Shown: positions 47,529 to 56,736, counted from the stretch's first letter. The stretch is DNA of 64,000 nt from Neobacillus bataviensis (GCF_019969725.1 NZ_JAHXYW010000008.1:124001-188000); one strand, 5' to 3'. Numbers and translations: made by a program. The notes: generated by a model not told the origin, from the letters alone.

Positions 47529-47558
47529 TTGACGGACAACGGTGAACCGTTGTATTAA
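47529..47558 (+). promoter_or_regulatory. metA promoter with an inverted repeat filling the spacer
   Basis: TTGACG at 47529-47534 and TATTAA at 47553-47558, 18 apart. The spacer is filled by ACAACGGTGAACCGTTGT (47536-47553), two 8-base arms separated by GA. This is where a repressor dimer would block RNA polymerase. No S-box (SAM riboswitch) or T-box features were seen in the 200 bases before metA. Operator function is inferred. Confidence 0.6.
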
Positions 47559-47593
47559 TAAATGTATCATTTTAATAATAAGGGGTTGGTCAC

Positions 47594-48502
47594 TTGCCTA
47601 TTAACATTCCTAAGCTGTTGCCTGCAAGGGAAATTTTGGAGCAGGAAAATATTTTTATCATGGACAATGAGCGTGCTACAAGTCAGGACATCAGGCCATT
47701 AAATATACTTATTTTAAATTTAATGCCTGAAAAGGAAAAAGCGGAAACACAGCTGCTAAGATTATTGGGTAATTCACCCCTTCAGGTGAATGTTAAGTTT
47801 TTAAAAACAGACTCTTATGAATCTACCAATACAAGTAAACAGCATCTTGAACAGTTTTACACAACCTTTCCGCAAATTCAAAACCAGAAATTTGACGGGA
47901 TGATCATTACTGGCGCCCCAGTTGAACTTTTAGAGTTTGATCAAGTAAAGTATTGGTCTGAACTTAAAGAAATTATGGATTGGACCAATAAAAATGTAAC
48001 TTCCACTTTACATATTTGCTGGGGCGCGCAGGCAGCACTTTACTATCATTATGATATTGATAAATTTGAATTGTCTCGTAAATGTTCTGGCATCTATGCT
48101 CATCGAATTTTCGAACAAAATGATATCTTACTTAGAGGGTTTGATGATCAGTTCTATGCTCCTCATTCCCGGTATACAGATGTATCCGTAGAAGCGATTA
48201 AAAAGAATCCGAAACTAAAGCTGCTGGCTGCTTCTGAGCAGGCAGGGGCCTTATTAATTGCTTCAAGAGATAGAAAGCATGTTATGATTACTGGTCATTT
48301 AGAATATGAATCTGATTCACTTGCACAGGAATACGATCGCGATCTAAACAAAGGATTAGAGATTCATATGCCTGAAAATTACTTTCCAAACAATGACCCA
48401 ACACAGCCGCCAATCAACCGTTGGCGTTCCCATGGTCACCTTTTCTTTTCAAATTGGCTAAATTATTATGTCTATCAGGAAACCCCATTTAATTGGGATT
48501 AG
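47594..48502 (+). CDS. metA: Homoserine O-acetyltransferase, MetA type (302 aa)
   Basis: First step of methionine synthesis. MetA fold with catalytic Cys in HICWGAQA (Cys142) and later HSRYTDV and GHLEYES. Residue 111 is Glu in GAPVELLEF; established work on MetA shows Glu at this position gives acetyl-CoA specificity and Gly gives succinyl-CoA, so this is an acetyltransferase. TTG start at 47594 ([10 protein letters not shown] is the family N-terminus) follows AAGGGGTTGG. Own promoter and terminator. Confidence 0.95.
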   Translation: MPINIPKLLPAREILEQENIFIMDNERATSQDIRPLNILILNLMPEKEKAETQLLRLLGNSPLQVNVKFLKTDSYESTNTSKQHLEQFYTTFPQIQNQKFDGMIITGAPVELLEFDQVKYWSELKEIMDWTNKNVTSTLHICWGAQAALYYHYDIDKFELSRKCSGIYAHRIFEQNDILLRGFDDQFYAPHSRYTDVSVEAIKKNPKLKLLAASEQAGALLIASRDRKHVMITGHLEYESDSLAQEYDRDLNKGLEIHMPENYFPNNDPTQPPINRWRSHGHLFFSNWLNYYVYQETPFNWD

Positions 48503-48530
48503 AAAGCATCGGCGTAGGCCGGTGCTTTTT
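48503..48530 (+). terminator. metA terminator
   Basis: Stem AAGCATCGGC/GCCGGTGCTT (one G-U) then TTT, immediately after the stop. Confidence 0.85.
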
Positions 48531-48582
48531 GGTTTATTTTGCGTATGATATAGAAAGAATATATCGAAAAGGAGGAATAATC

Positions 48583-48795
48583 GTGGAGACAATAGTCGCA
48601 TTGCATCGTAATCATTTTGGTGAAATTATCAGCTTTGTCACTTCAGAAGGACGGATTATATCCTATCGAAAGGCTTTAATCGAGGCAGAATCGGGTGAAA
48701 TCGATGGAATATCATCCGTTCAGGGTGCTGATGGAACATTATCGTTAACCACAGAGTCCACTCAGTCATTCGACGATTATCCAAACTTATTTTAA
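48583..48795 (+). CDS. DUF3892-like small protein (70 aa)
   Basis: GTG start at 48583 with AAGGAGG eight bases upstream. METIVALHRNHFGEI, then SFVTSEGRIISYRKALIEA and GISSVQGADG, which fit the DUF3892 pattern common in Firmicutes. Soluble and function unknown. An in-frame extension to 48493 exists but overlaps metA and its terminator and is unlikely. Confidence 0.8.
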   Translation: METIVALHRNHFGEIISFVTSEGRIISYRKALIEAESGEIDGISSVQGADGTLSLTTESTQSFDDYPNLF

Positions 48796-48824
48796 AAGCA
48801 CCCGGCTCAGGCCAGGTGCTTCTT
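48793..48824. terminator. Terminator shared by the DUF3892 gene and convergent mntR
   Basis: Stem AAGCACC(C)GG/CC(A)GGTGCTT with flanking A and T runs, placed between two convergent stops. Confidence 0.8.
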
Positions 48825-49247
48825 TTAATTTTGTTCATTTTGTTTTTGAATTTCTTTTAATGCTTCCACGCGGTTCGGGTTTTCTTCAAAAAACTGAACC
48901 AAGTCCCCGATACGATCGATGGAATCCCAGCTTAAATGATGCTCGATCCCCTCAACATCAGTATAGATGTTTTCATCTTTAACTCCTATAATTTTGAGAA
49001 ACTGTTCAAGAAGTTCATGTCTAAAAACAAGTCGCTTGCCAATTTTATTACCTTTTGGAGTTAAACTAAGTCCTCTATATTTTTCATACACCAAATATTC
49101 ATCTTTATCCAGCTTTTGAACCATTTTTGTTACTGAGGAGGGATGTACAGATAACGCTTCGGCTATATCAGAGACTCTCGCGTATCCTTTTTCTTCAATT
49201 AAATTATAAATTTGTTCAATATAATCTTCCATGCTCGGTGTTGGCAT
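48825..49247 (-). CDS. mntR: Manganese-responsive repressor MntR (140 aa)
   Basis: DtxR-family winged-helix regulator. All B. subtilis MntR metal ligands are present: Asp8, Glu11, His77, Glu99, Glu102 and His103. The helix-turn-helix is [19 protein letters not shown]. It has no SH3 domain, as expected for MntR (142 residues in B. subtilis). Represses manganese importers when Mn2+ is high. Monocistronic; ATG 49247 follows GGAGGG. Confidence 0.95.
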   Translation of the reverse strand: MPTPSMEDYIEQIYNLIEEKGYARVSDIAEALSVHPSSVTKMVQKLDKDEYLVYEKYRGLSLTPKGNKIGKRLVFRHELLEQFLKIIGVKDENIYTDVEGIEHHLSWDSIDRIGDLVQFFEENPNRVEALKEIQKQNEQN

Positions 49248-49341
49248 CCCTTACCCTCCATTGTCTATCATCATTAAAAGTTTACTATAGATAAAAACGA
49301 GTGACAAGGCTATTTATCTCTGAATCAGATCCCATCGGTAT

Positions 49342-51510
49342 TTATTTTGGTGCAGGCTCAGCAAAAATAAATTTAATTTTTTGCTCCTTTTCATCGAGAT
49401 AAAGCTTTGCATTAAAGGTTTTATCTTTATTTGTAAATCCTTCTATCAGTTCTGTTGTTCCTTCTTTAAGAAGCATTTTAATATTCTTTTGGGTTATGTT
49501 CTTTCCAAGGATTTTTTTTGAAATGGTAAAATCACACTTATTATTTTTATAATTTGAGCAGCCATAAAAGCTGCCTTTATCGACAACCGCCCCATCACAT
49601 TTCTTACAAGGTCCTAGTTTTGTAAAGGTTCTGGTCTTCGTTGATTTCTTCCCAGGAGTAAAATTTTCCCTTACGTCATCTGAAAAAGCCCAATTATTAG
49701 CTTGACCAGTTCCGGATGTTATTAGGTGCAAAACCATCTTTTTCGTCTGTTCCATAAACTGCTTAGGTGAAGCGAAGCCGTCTGATATTTCCTTCAGCTT
49801 TTGCTCCCACTTTGCTGTCATTTCCGGTGAAGCAAGTACCTCTTGACCAATGGCACCGATTAATATTTTGGCCTTGGCGGTGGCATACACCAAATTTTTG
49901 GTTACTTCAATATAATGCCGATCCTTCAGCATCGTAATAATACCTGCTCTAGTTGCCTCTGTCCCAAGTCCTTCTGTCTTCGCCAAAATTTTCTCTAATT
50001 CTTTATCCTCGATATGTTTGCCAGCTGTTTTCATTAAGGTTATTAACTGCCCTTCTGTATATCGCTTGGGCGGCTGTGTTTGGCTCTCTTTTACCTCTAC
50101 CTTTTCTGTGATTCCCTGCTCCCCTTTTGCCAGCTGCGGCAGGGCAGGGTCATCATCATGGTCCTTTGGTTTTAAAACCTTTCTCCAGCCTTCTTCAATT
50201 TGAACCTTCCCCTTCGAGATAAACTCTGCTCGTCCATCTACAAGGGTTGTTACCGTAGTATATTCGAAAATGGCTTTTTTGTAATGAATCGCTAATAAAC
50301 TTTTAACTACTAAGTCATAAATTTTCCGCTCATCCGGATCTAACTTTTCCATAGTTGGAATTTGCTCAGTTGGAATGATGGCATAGTGATCGGTCACTTT
50401 TTTTTCATTTACATACCGTTTATTATCTGCAATCGAGGAAATCGGCAATGGGAAAAAGGCTTGATAGTCTTTAAGCTGCCCTAATTTATTAAGAATTTCC
50501 GGGAAGGTGCCCGCTTCTTCTTTTGTCACATAACGTGAGTCAGAGCGTGGGTAAGAAACATTTCCTTTTTGGTAGAGTTTTTGCAGAACATCCAGTGTTT
50601 TTTTCGGCGGGAACTTAAATAATTTATTAGCCTCTGCCTGTAAAGTAGAAAGATTATATAAAAGGGGTGGGTAAAATTCTTTTCGCTCGGAGATTACGTT
50701 CGCGACCTCAGCCGGTTTTCCTTGGCAAAATGCTGCAACCTTTTCGGCCAACTCCTTTTTATTTACACGAGTTTCACCATCGTTCTGCCATTTCCCAATG
50801 TATTTTTTTTCATTTATTAAGAAATGAGCAAGAACCTCCCAAAACGGTTCAGCCTTAAAATTTTCTATTTCTAATTCCCTCTTAACGATTAAAGCTAATG
50901 TAGGTGTCTGAACTCTTCCAACCGAAAATACATCGGAAAAACCTTGTTTTTGAAGAAGCAGGCTGTAAAGTCTAGATGCATTCATCCCAACCACCCAGTC
51001 AGCACATGCACGTGTATAGGCTTCAAAAAATAAGCTTCGTGTATCGTTTTCATCGAGTAGTTTTTTAAATCCTTCTCGAATGGCATTCGCGGTTAAGGAT
51101 GAAATCCAAAGCCTCTTCATTGGCTTATGGCATTTGGTTAATCTTAAAATATTGCGGATAATTAACTCCCCTTCACGCCCCGCATCACCGGCATGAATAA
51201 TTTCCATTACCTCCGGATTGGAAACAAGCTTTTTAATAATTGCAAACTGTTTTGCTTTATCTTTCGTGACTTCATATTCAAACTGTTCTGGAATGATAGG
51301 CAAATTATCCAAGGACCATTTTTTCCAGCCAGGCTGATATTTTTCTGGAGGAACTAATTGGCAAATGTGTCCAATTGCCCACGTTACATAGGCACCATTT
51401 GGAAAAAGTTCATTCGGAAAAATTTCAATAAAGCCGTTTTGTTTTTTATGCTTAAAGATGGACGCCAGAGTTGAACCTTGATCTGGTTTTTCAGCAATAA
51501 TTAGCTTCAT
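49342..51510 (-). CDS. topB: DNA topoisomerase III (722 aa)
   Basis: Type IA topoisomerase: TOPRIM at the N-terminus (KLIIAEKPDQG, then AGDAGREGELIIRNI), SVGRVQTPTLALIVKR, and the active-site Tyr in VSYPRSDSRYV. The C-terminus has one zinc-finger-like unit (CKKCDGAVVDKGSFYGCSN plus CDF). ATG 51510 has AAAGGGGG nine bases upstream; upstream ATGs at 51516 and 51549 are less well placed. Relaxes and decatenates single-strand-containing DNA. Confidence 0.94.
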   Translation of the reverse strand: MKLIIAEKPDQGSTLASIFKHKKQNGFIEIFPNELFPNGAYVTWAIGHICQLVPPEKYQPGWKKWSLDNLPIIPEQFEYEVTKDKAKQFAIIKKLVSNPEVMEIIHAGDAGREGELIIRNILRLTKCHKPMKRLWISSLTANAIREGFKKLLDENDTRSLFFEAYTRACADWVVGMNASRLYSLLLQKQGFSDVFSVGRVQTPTLALIVKRELEIENFKAEPFWEVLAHFLINEKKYIGKWQNDGETRVNKKELAEKVAAFCQGKPAEVANVISERKEFYPPLLYNLSTLQAEANKLFKFPPKKTLDVLQKLYQKGNVSYPRSDSRYVTKEEAGTFPEILNKLGQLKDYQAFFPLPISSIADNKRYVNEKKVTDHYAIIPTEQIPTMEKLDPDERKIYDLVVKSLLAIHYKKAIFEYTTVTTLVDGRAEFISKGKVQIEEGWRKVLKPKDHDDDPALPQLAKGEQGITEKVEVKESQTQPPKRYTEGQLITLMKTAGKHIEDKELEKILAKTEGLGTEATRAGIITMLKDRHYIEVTKNLVYATAKAKILIGAIGQEVLASPEMTAKWEQKLKEISDGFASPKQFMEQTKKMVLHLITSGTGQANNWAFSDDVRENFTPGKKSTKTRTFTKLGPCKKCDGAVVDKGSFYGCSNYKNNKCDFTISKKILGKNITQKNIKMLLKEGTTELIEGFTNKDKTFNAKLYLDEKEQKIKFIFAEPAPK

Positions 51511-51595
51511 AATCATTGTCCCCTTTTTTAAAAACATCTCCGCTTTCATTTTACCTATTTCGAACTATCCTCGTAAAGTAATAATCATATCCATA

Positions 51596-51632
51596 AAAAA
51601 ACCTTTCCGGTTAGAGGCCCGAAAAGGTTTAC
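51596..51632 (-). terminator. Terminator after the 85-aa gene
   Basis: Stem AAACCTTTTCGGG with CCGGAAAGGTTT-type arm (one mismatch) followed by TTTT on the minus strand. Confidence 0.75.
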
Positions 51633-51644
51633 GTTTATCCATGA

Positions 51645-51902
51645 CTACTGAATATACCAATTTTCTTCTGAAATAATATTTGAAACGGTTAATATAAATG
51701 ATGGAATCCTTTCTACATTAAAGACAATCGCTCCGATATTCCTGTTAAACATGATAAATGCATCTCCATGCGAGAAAGTGGCAAGTTTATGACTCATTTG
51801 CTGCAAGGACATAAAGATTGCCTGTTTCTCGTCTGCTTCAATCCTTATCTGTGGTGAGAATCTTAAGATCCATTCGTCTCCGTCAATCGAAAATCGATAC
51901 AT
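51645..51902 (-). CDS. Unrecognised small protein (85 aa)
   Basis: MYRFSIDGDEWILRFSPQ start, with alternating beta/alpha character and no membrane segment. ATG 51902 has GGTGGGG six bases upstream. The in-frame ATG at 51917 sits on top of the Shine-Dalgarno site. Own terminator. No family recognised. Confidence 0.7.
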   Translation of the reverse strand: MYRFSIDGDEWILRFSPQIRIEADEKQAIFMSLQQMSHKLATFSHGDAFIMFNRNIGAIVFNVERIPSFILTVSNIISEENWYIQ

Positions 51903-51997
51903 GATTTCCCCACCCAATCATGTAAAATTTATTAATTAAACATATGAAAAAGTAGGAATTTTATGTTATGAATTGGATAAAAAAACGCTGCCATTCC

Positions 51998-52026
51998 TTG
52001 ACTGTCCATTTCCCTTATTGTATATT
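51998..52026 (+). promoter_or_regulatory. SigA promoter of the cold-shock gene
   Basis: TTGACT, a 17-base spacer and TATATT, giving a 5' leader of about 78 bases before the ATG, in keeping with the structured leaders of csp genes. AGGAGG precedes the start. Confidence 0.8.
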
Positions 52027-52111
52027 TAAAGCATCATGTATCCGAACATGATAATATTCATCTTTGGCACCAATAAAGGGGTGTCTTGAAAGGCTTAGGA
52101 GGAAGAAGTAA

Positions 52112-52312
52112 ATGCAAAACGGTAAAGTAAAATGGTTTAACAATGAAAAAGGTTTTGGTTTTATCGAAGTTGAAGGCGGCGACGATGTATTCGTACACTT
52201 CAGCGCTATCACAGGCGAAGGCTTTAAATCATTAGAAGAAGGCCAAGAAGTTTCTTTCGAAATCGTTGAAGGAAACCGTGGACCACAAGCAGCTAACGTT
52301 GTAAAACTATAA
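52112..52312 (+). CDS. cspD: Cold-shock protein (66 aa)
   Basis: Single cold-shock domain with RNP1 [10 protein letters not shown] and RNP2 [12 protein letters not shown]/ssDNA chaperone. Position next to ypeQ-ypeP-ypdQ fits B. subtilis cspD, though any Csp paralogue would look similar. Confidence 0.93.
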   Translation: MQNGKVKWFNNEKGFGFIEVEGGDDVFVHFSAITGEGFKSLEEGQEVSFEIVEGNRGPQAANVVKL

Positions 52313-52330
52313 TCCTAATAATAACCATTC

Positions 52331-52357
52331 AAGGGCTGACGATTTCGTCAGCCTTTT
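52331..52357. terminator. Terminator between cspD and ypeQ
   Basis: Stem GGCTGACGA/TCGTCAGCC followed by TTTTT, between convergent genes and touching the ypeQ stop. Confidence 0.88.
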
Positions 52358-52545
52358 TAATTTGTCAGTTTTTTCCCAAACTCCTGCAGCTTTTCTCCAA
52401 CGGTGCATTGTGAAATACAAAAACGGTGCGCTGTCCTCCGTCCGCCTTCTTTTTTTAAATATTGATGCAAAAAGCAGCCTTCACAGTAATGATTAATCAT
52501 GTTTTCGACCTGACTTAAAAGTTCTTTTCTGGCTTGATCCTTCAC
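52357..52545 (-). CDS. ypeQ: YpeQ-like zinc-finger protein (62 aa)
   Basis: Small protein with four conserved Cys: HYCEGCFLHQYLKKEGG and FCISQCTVGEKLQ, the DUF2602/YpeQ arrangement. Zn binding inferred. Sits 21 bases downstream of ypeP, same strand. Confidence 0.83.
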   Translation of the reverse strand: MKDQARKELLSQVENMINHYCEGCFLHQYLKKEGGRRTAHRFCISQCTVGEKLQEFGKKLTN

Positions 52546-52566
52546 TAATTCCGTACACCCCCAATG

Positions 52567-53223
52567 TTATAGGATTAATGTTTTGGCAAAGATTTCTTTT
52601 CCTTCTAGTGCTTGGGTAGCCAGCTTATCTGCCTCTTTATTCTCTTTTCTTGGAATGACCGTATATTTAGGAATAAGACCAAGCGCTTTGATTTTTTCCT
52701 CAATTCGATCCAGCCAGCGGTTTAACGTTGCTTCATAGCACGGCCAATCCCCTTCCAGCTGTTTTAACACAACCTGCGAGTCCCCCTTAAATTCACAGGA
52801 TAAATGTTTAACACCTAAATCCTCTAAAATATTTAAAGCATAATAAAAAGCAGCATATTCGGCTTCATTGTTAGTTTCCATTTCGTTAAATCGCTCGTTA
52901 GCTCGAATCCGGTATTTCTTCTTCCCTTGTTTAAAAAAGATAACAGCTCCGAGACCAGCTTCATTTGTTTCCTTTTGAAAGCCCCCGTCAAAAAATACAA
53001 TAATTTCATGTGGGTCCTCTTCGATTTCTGTTAACAGTTTCCTCATTTCCTTTAAAATCCAAGATGTTCCTTTCTCATCATAAAAATACAGGTCCGTTAT
53101 TTTCCCGGATTGCTCCAATTCCTCACCTATCTCAATGGCTGTTTCACCTGAAACCCACTCAGATGAGAATTGGACCTTTTCATTACTTTTTAATTTATGA
53201 TACCACTCAAGCCTATATTTCAT
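52567..53223 (-). CDS. ypeP: RNase-H-like protein, YpeP family (218 aa)
   Basis: N-terminal 70 residues of unknown fold (a viroplasmin-like length), then an RNase HI fold with acidic residues Asp79 (FFDGG), Glu122 (NNEAEYAA), Asp148 (FKGDSQVV) and Asp199 (NKEADKLA). All four catalytic acids are present, so RNA-DNA hybrid cleavage is plausible. Convergent with nothing and divergent from ypdQ, a second RNase H-like gene. Confidence 0.85.
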   Translation of the reverse strand: MKYRLEWYHKLKSNEKVQFSSEWVSGETAIEIGEELEQSGKITDLYFYDEKGTSWILKEMRKLLTEIEEDPHEIIVFFDGGFQKETNEAGLGAVIFFKQGKKKYRIRANERFNEMETNNEAEYAAFYYALNILEDLGVKHLSCEFKGDSQVVLKQLEGDWPCYEATLNRWLDRIEEKIKALGLIPKYTVIPRKENKEADKLATQALEGKEIFAKTLIL

Positions 53224-53371
53224 TGTTTTCAGTCCTTCATGAAAATTTCAGTTACCATTATATATATTCTTTTTTATCATACCCACTTGTGCCATATAAA
53301 AAATATTTTCCTGCATGACTGTTTTAAAATATGATAAACTTTCATTATTACATTGTTGGAGGAAACGTAAA

Positions 53372-53788
53372 TTGATTGAGGTCTACATTGATGGAGCCAG
53401 TGCCGGTAATCCTGGTCCTAGCGGTGCAGGTATTTTCATTAAAGGAAACGGAATAGTTGAAAAATATTCAATTCCCCTTGGAGTTATGTCAAATCATGAA
53501 GCGGAATTTCACGCTTTTATTAAAGCGTTAGAGATTTGCCTAGAAAAGGGATTTGCTGACGGTGTTGTTTCCTTTCGGACTGACTCCGAATTGGTTAACA
53601 AGGCTGTTGAAAAAGAATTCGTTAAAAACAAGCTTTATTCTCCTTTGCTTGAAAGGGCATTGCAATTAGCTAAACAAATTGATTTATTTTTTATGAAGTG
53701 GATACCAAGTGCTGAAAACAAAACAGCTGATGAGCTTGCCAGACAGGCTATTCAAAAAAATGAAATTGGGGAGCAATCAACACCATGA
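53372..53788 (+). CDS. ypdQ: RNase-HI-like protein, YpdQ family (138 aa)
   Basis: Compact RNase HI fold: EVYIDGASAGNPGPSGAG (first Asp), NHEAEFHAF (Glu), FRTDSELV (Asp) and ENKTADELAR (Asp). All four acids are present. TTG 53372 is chosen: GGAGG lies upstream, and the family N-terminus begins here; the open frame extends to 53315 but without a Shine-Dalgarno site. The stop overlaps the next gene by four bases (ATGA). Confidence 0.85.
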   Translation: MIEVYIDGASAGNPGPSGAGIFIKGNGIVEKYSIPLGVMSNHEAEFHAFIKALEICLEKGFADGVVSFRTDSELVNKAVEKEFVKNKLYSPLLERALQLAKQIDLFFMKWIPSAENKTADELARQAIQKNEIGEQSTP

Positions 53789-54705
53789 AAAAAACTATCT
53801 ATGCTGATTTAAGTTTGCTTCTTGTCACTTTAATATGGGGAACTACTTTTGTATTGGTACAGAATGCCATCGACTTTCTCTCTCCCTTTGCTTTTAACGG
53901 GATTCGTTTCTTCATTGCGGCAATATTACTTATTATTTGCCTGCTTATTTTTGAGAGAAAGCAATTACAATTCTTGGACTTCAAACTAATTAAATCAGGA
54001 GTCTTAATTGGTTTTTGGCTGTTCCTTGGATATGTAACACAAACGATCGGCCTACTATATACCACCACCTCAAAGGCTGGATTTATCACTGGATTAAGCG
54101 TCGTATTGGTTCCGTTATTTTCAATGATTTTATTAAAGCAAATGCCTAGCCGGAATGCGGTATTAGGTGTGATTACCGCTACACTTGGCTTATTCCTGCT
54201 GACAATGACGGATGTAAGTTCTTTAAATATTGGCGATGGATTTGTTTTTATTTGTGCGATTAGCTTTGCCATGCATATCATTTTTACTGGTAAATTTTCA
54301 AGCAAGTATCCATCACTTTTATTAACGGTCATTCAGATAACAACCGTTGCCGTTTTATCAATGATTTCTTCATTTCTATTTGAGGATTGGCAAAATTCCT
54401 TTAACATGTCTAATTTATTATCGAATTCAGTCATCCTCGCATTAATTATCACAAGTGTTTTCGCCACTGCCATGGCCTTTTTTATTCAAACCAATTTTCA
54501 AAAATATACGTCAGCAACCAGGGTTGCTTTAATTTTCGCAATGGAACCCGTTTTTGCTGCGATCGCTGGCTACCTATGGGCAGATGAACGCCTATCCGTC
54601 AGTGCATTGTTTGGCTGCATACTTATTTTTATGGGAATGATCTTTGCAGAGATGCCGGTTAACAAAATCCCTTTCCTTAAAAAAAATAAGAGTATCGAAG
54701 GATAA
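53785..54705 (+). CDS. EamA/DMT-family transporter (306 aa)
   Basis: Ten predicted membrane segments in two EamA repeats (LVTLIWGTTFVLVQNAI near the start; LIFAMEPVFAAIAGYLWADE near residue 260, the typical second-repeat signature). Drug/metabolite exporter superfamily; substrate unknown. Translationally coupled to ypdQ by an ATGA overlap. Confidence 0.9.
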   Translation: MKKTIYADLSLLLVTLIWGTTFVLVQNAIDFLSPFAFNGIRFFIAAILLIICLLIFERKQLQFLDFKLIKSGVLIGFWLFLGYVTQTIGLLYTTTSKAGFITGLSVVLVPLFSMILLKQMPSRNAVLGVITATLGLFLLTMTDVSSLNIGDGFVFICAISFAMHIIFTGKFSSKYPSLLLTVIQITTVAVLSMISSFLFEDWQNSFNMSNLLSNSVILALIITSVFATAMAFFIQTNFQKYTSATRVALIFAMEPVFAAIAGYLWADERLSVSALFGCILIFMGMIFAEMPVNKIPFLKKNKSIEG

Positions 54706-54742
54706 AAAAACTCCCTTTTCCAATTTGGAAGGGAGTTTTTTT
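54704..54742. terminator. Bidirectional terminator after the EamA transporter
   Basis: An 11-bp stem AAAACTCCCTT/AAGGGAGTTTT with A and T tracts, between convergent genes. Confidence 0.9.
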
Positions 54743-54765
54743 GTATCTTTGCGCAAAATAGCGAT

Positions 54766-55035
54766 TTATAAAGCAAGCAGTTCTTTTTCTTTAACGAACT
54801 TTATGGCGCCGCTTCTGGTTTTAATCCTATTTGAAGCTAATGTTTCCAGCAATGAAACATAAAAACTGCCATCAAAGGTTTTCTGCGCCTTTAAAGTTAG
54901 TTCAATTGCCGTATTGATGACTTCATCGGTAGCATTTGTATAATGTTTCCCGAAAAAAATAAATCCAATGGCATCTTCTTGAAACTGAAATCCCTTTCCC
55001 TTCAAGAAGTGTAAATAATCTTCTACCGTCCGCAT
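54766..55035 (-). CDS. Small conserved Bacillus-type protein (89 aa), function unknown
   Basis: MRTVEDYLHFLKGKGFQFQ start, then AIGFIFFGKHYTNATDEVI and a helical KTRSGAIKFVKEKELL end. I think it belongs to a DUF6123-type family but cannot confirm. Soluble, no catalytic motif. ATG 55035 has GAGGGATGG upstream. Confidence 0.75.
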   Translation of the reverse strand: MRTVEDYLHFLKGKGFQFQEDAIGFIFFGKHYTNATDEVINTAIELTLKAQKTFDGSFYVSLLETLASNRIKTRSGAIKFVKEKELLAL

Positions 55036-55075
55036 TTACGTTCCATCCCTCTCCCTGCAGTCTAAAAGCGTCCCT

Positions 55076-55567
55076 TTAGAATCTTAACGTAAATTTGGGG
55101 ATTTTTCTATTCTTTTTTGTACATTTATGGCCTAAAATTCCCACTAGGACCCCTAGAAGTGCTCCGCCAATTACTTCTTCTGGCTCATGACCTAACATTT
55201 CTTTCAGCTTTTTGGGTTTCTCTTCTTTAAATTCTACACTTTCATCTTTTTGTATCTTTTCAATTAGATCATTCATTGAGTTTACCTTTAAGGTGAGCTC
55301 CCCTGTTTGCCTTCTAACCCCTTGGGCATCGTACATGACAATCAGCCCATAAACAAGGGATAGGGCAAAATCTACCGTTGGCAGGCCACGCTGCAGGGCA
55401 ATATACGTTGTTAACGTTGATACGCCCGCTGAATGAGAACTAGGCATCCCGCCTGTCCCAAAAAAAAGCTCTGGACGCCATTCCTTCTTTTTAAAATAGT
55501 GGATAGGAATTTTCACACCCTGTGCCAGTGCAATGCTAAAAAGGGCTAAATAAACACCTTTGTTCAT
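55076..55567 (-). CDS. yuiD: Divergent PAP2-family membrane protein, YuiD-like (163 aa)
   Basis: DUF212 protein with the divergent phosphatase motif GTGGMPSSHSAGVSTL near residue 38 and YDAQGVRRQTGE near 82, plus several short membrane segments. A phosphatase role is suggested by homology to PAP2 but not proved. Divergent from sspL. Confidence 0.85.
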   Translation of the reverse strand: MNKGVYLALFSIALAQGVKIPIHYFKKKEWRPELFFGTGGMPSSHSAGVSTLTTYIALQRGLPTVDFALSLVYGLIVMYDAQGVRRQTGELTLKVNSMNDLIEKIQKDESVEFKEEKPKKLKEMLGHEPEEVIGGALLGVLVGILGHKCTKKNRKIPKFTLRF

Positions 55568-55650
55568 TTTATCACCTCTGCCTTTATTGTTAGAAAGGCT
55601 GAGTTTTATTATTCCATATGGAGATACTAACCAAGCAGGAGGTGATGGAT

Positions 55651-55788
55651 ATGGGTAAAAAACTCGGAGCTAGTCGTGGTGTTAAAGCACCCGGTGTTAA
55701 TCCACAAGGTTACGGTCAGGATGCAGAATTTGCTGAGGAACCAAAAAGTAAATTAGAAAATGCAGCCAAAAAGAAAAATACAAAATGA
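55651..55788 (+). CDS. sspL: Small acid-soluble spore protein L (45 aa)
   Basis: MGKKLGASRGVKAPGVNPQG, then EFAEEPKSKLENAAKKKNTK, characteristic of SspL. ATG 55651 has AGGAGG eight bases upstream; the ATG at 55645 is too close. Minor SASP made in the forespore, usually from a SigG promoter, which I did not resolve. Confirms that the organism sporulates. Confidence 0.85.
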   Translation: MGKKLGASRGVKAPGVNPQGYGQDAEFAEEPKSKLENAAKKKNTK

Positions 55789-55790
55789 AT

Positions 55791-55824
55791 AAAAATCTGG
55801 CTGCCCACAGACAGGCAGCCAGAT
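55791..55824 (-). terminator. Terminator of ypcP
   Basis: An 11-bp perfect stem ATCTGGCTGCC/GGCAGCCAGAT, followed on the minus strand by TTTTATTC. Confidence 0.8.
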
Positions 55825-55839
55825 CAACCTTACTTGCTA

Positions 55840-56736
55840 TTAGGAAACATATGCTTCATCCAGCGGCAGCAAACGCTGCAGGCCGCGAAGCTCTAATTCC
55901 ATTAATTTATTTAATGCTTTTTCTTTTTCAATTCTGAGTCCAGCATCTTCTAAGGTACAGCTTACGGGAACATCACATTTAATTTCTGCGAGCCTTCTTG
56001 ATAGGTGAAGCATTTCTAAATCCTGTTCAATTTTAGTTTTGTTGGATTTAGACAGCCGGTCCAAGTTTGCGATAATACCCTCGACATGATCAAATTCCTG
56101 AAGTAGCTTTAATGCTGTCTTTTCACCAATTCCTTTAACTCCTGGATAATTATCACTAGGATCACCCATTAAAGCTTTTAAATCAATCATCTGCCTTGGT
56201 GTAATTCCTTTTTCCTCCCAGAAGGTTTGCGGCGTGTGTACATGGTAATTTCCATAACCTTTTTTCAATAGGATGACGGAGATTCTCTCATCAAGGAGTT
56301 GAAGGATATCCTGATCACCCGTCAAAATCGAAACATGTGCATATTCTTTGATTTGATTAGCTATGGTTCCGATGCAATCATCTGCTTCATACCCTTCTAG
56401 ACCAATATTAGGTATGTCAAATGAGGCAACGACCTCTTTTACTAAATCAAATTGCGGAATGAGCTCAACAGGAGCCTCGCCGCGATTCCCTTTATAAGCA
56501 TCAAATAATTCTGTTCGGAAGGTTTTACTGCCCATATCCCAACAAACGGCAAGGTGGGTTGGTTTAAAAGAAGATACGGCTGTAAATAAATGCTTTATAA
56601 AACCATGGATTCCATTTGTAGGAATTCCTTTAGAATTTATCATAAATTGTCCTGTTACCGCCGTTGCATAAAACGCACGGAATAACAAGGCCATTCCATC
56701 AACTAGCATAAGTGAAGGCTTTTGAATATTGTTCAT
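55840..56736 (-). CDS. ypcP: 5'-3' exonuclease / flap nuclease, YpcP-like (298 aa)
   Basis: PolI-type 5'-3' exonuclease domain as a stand-alone protein: LVDGMALLFRAFYA near residue 12, GYEADDCIGTIA near 120, and a helix-3-turn-helix GDPSDNYPGVKGIGEKTALK near 190. Acts in Okazaki-fragment and flap processing alongside PolA. B. subtilis YpcP (ExoR/FEN) is the counterpart. Confidence 0.9.
   Translation of the reverse strand: MNNIQKPSLMLVDGMALLFRAFYATAVTGQFMINSKGIPTNGIHGFIKHLFTAVSSFKPTHLAVCWDMGSKTFRTELFDAYKGNRGEAPVELIPQFDLVKEVVASFDIPNIGLEGYEADDCIGTIANQIKEYAHVSILTGDQDILQLLDERISVILLKKGYGNYHVHTPQTFWEEKGITPRQMIDLKALMGDPSDNYPGVKGIGEKTALKLLQEFDHVEGIIANLDRLSKSNKTKIEQDLEMLHLSRRLAEIKCDVPVSCTLEDAGLRIEKEKALNKLMELELRGLQRLLPLDEAYVS

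Noticed and set aside
47389..47593. SAM or T-box riboswitch before metA
   Set aside because: No conserved S-box core or T-box sequence and no terminator/antiterminator pair found; only the promoter and a short inverted repeat.
53799..54332. 177-codon frame antisense to the EamA transporter
   Set aside because: It lies wholly within a clear transporter gene and reads as the complement of hydrophobic codons.
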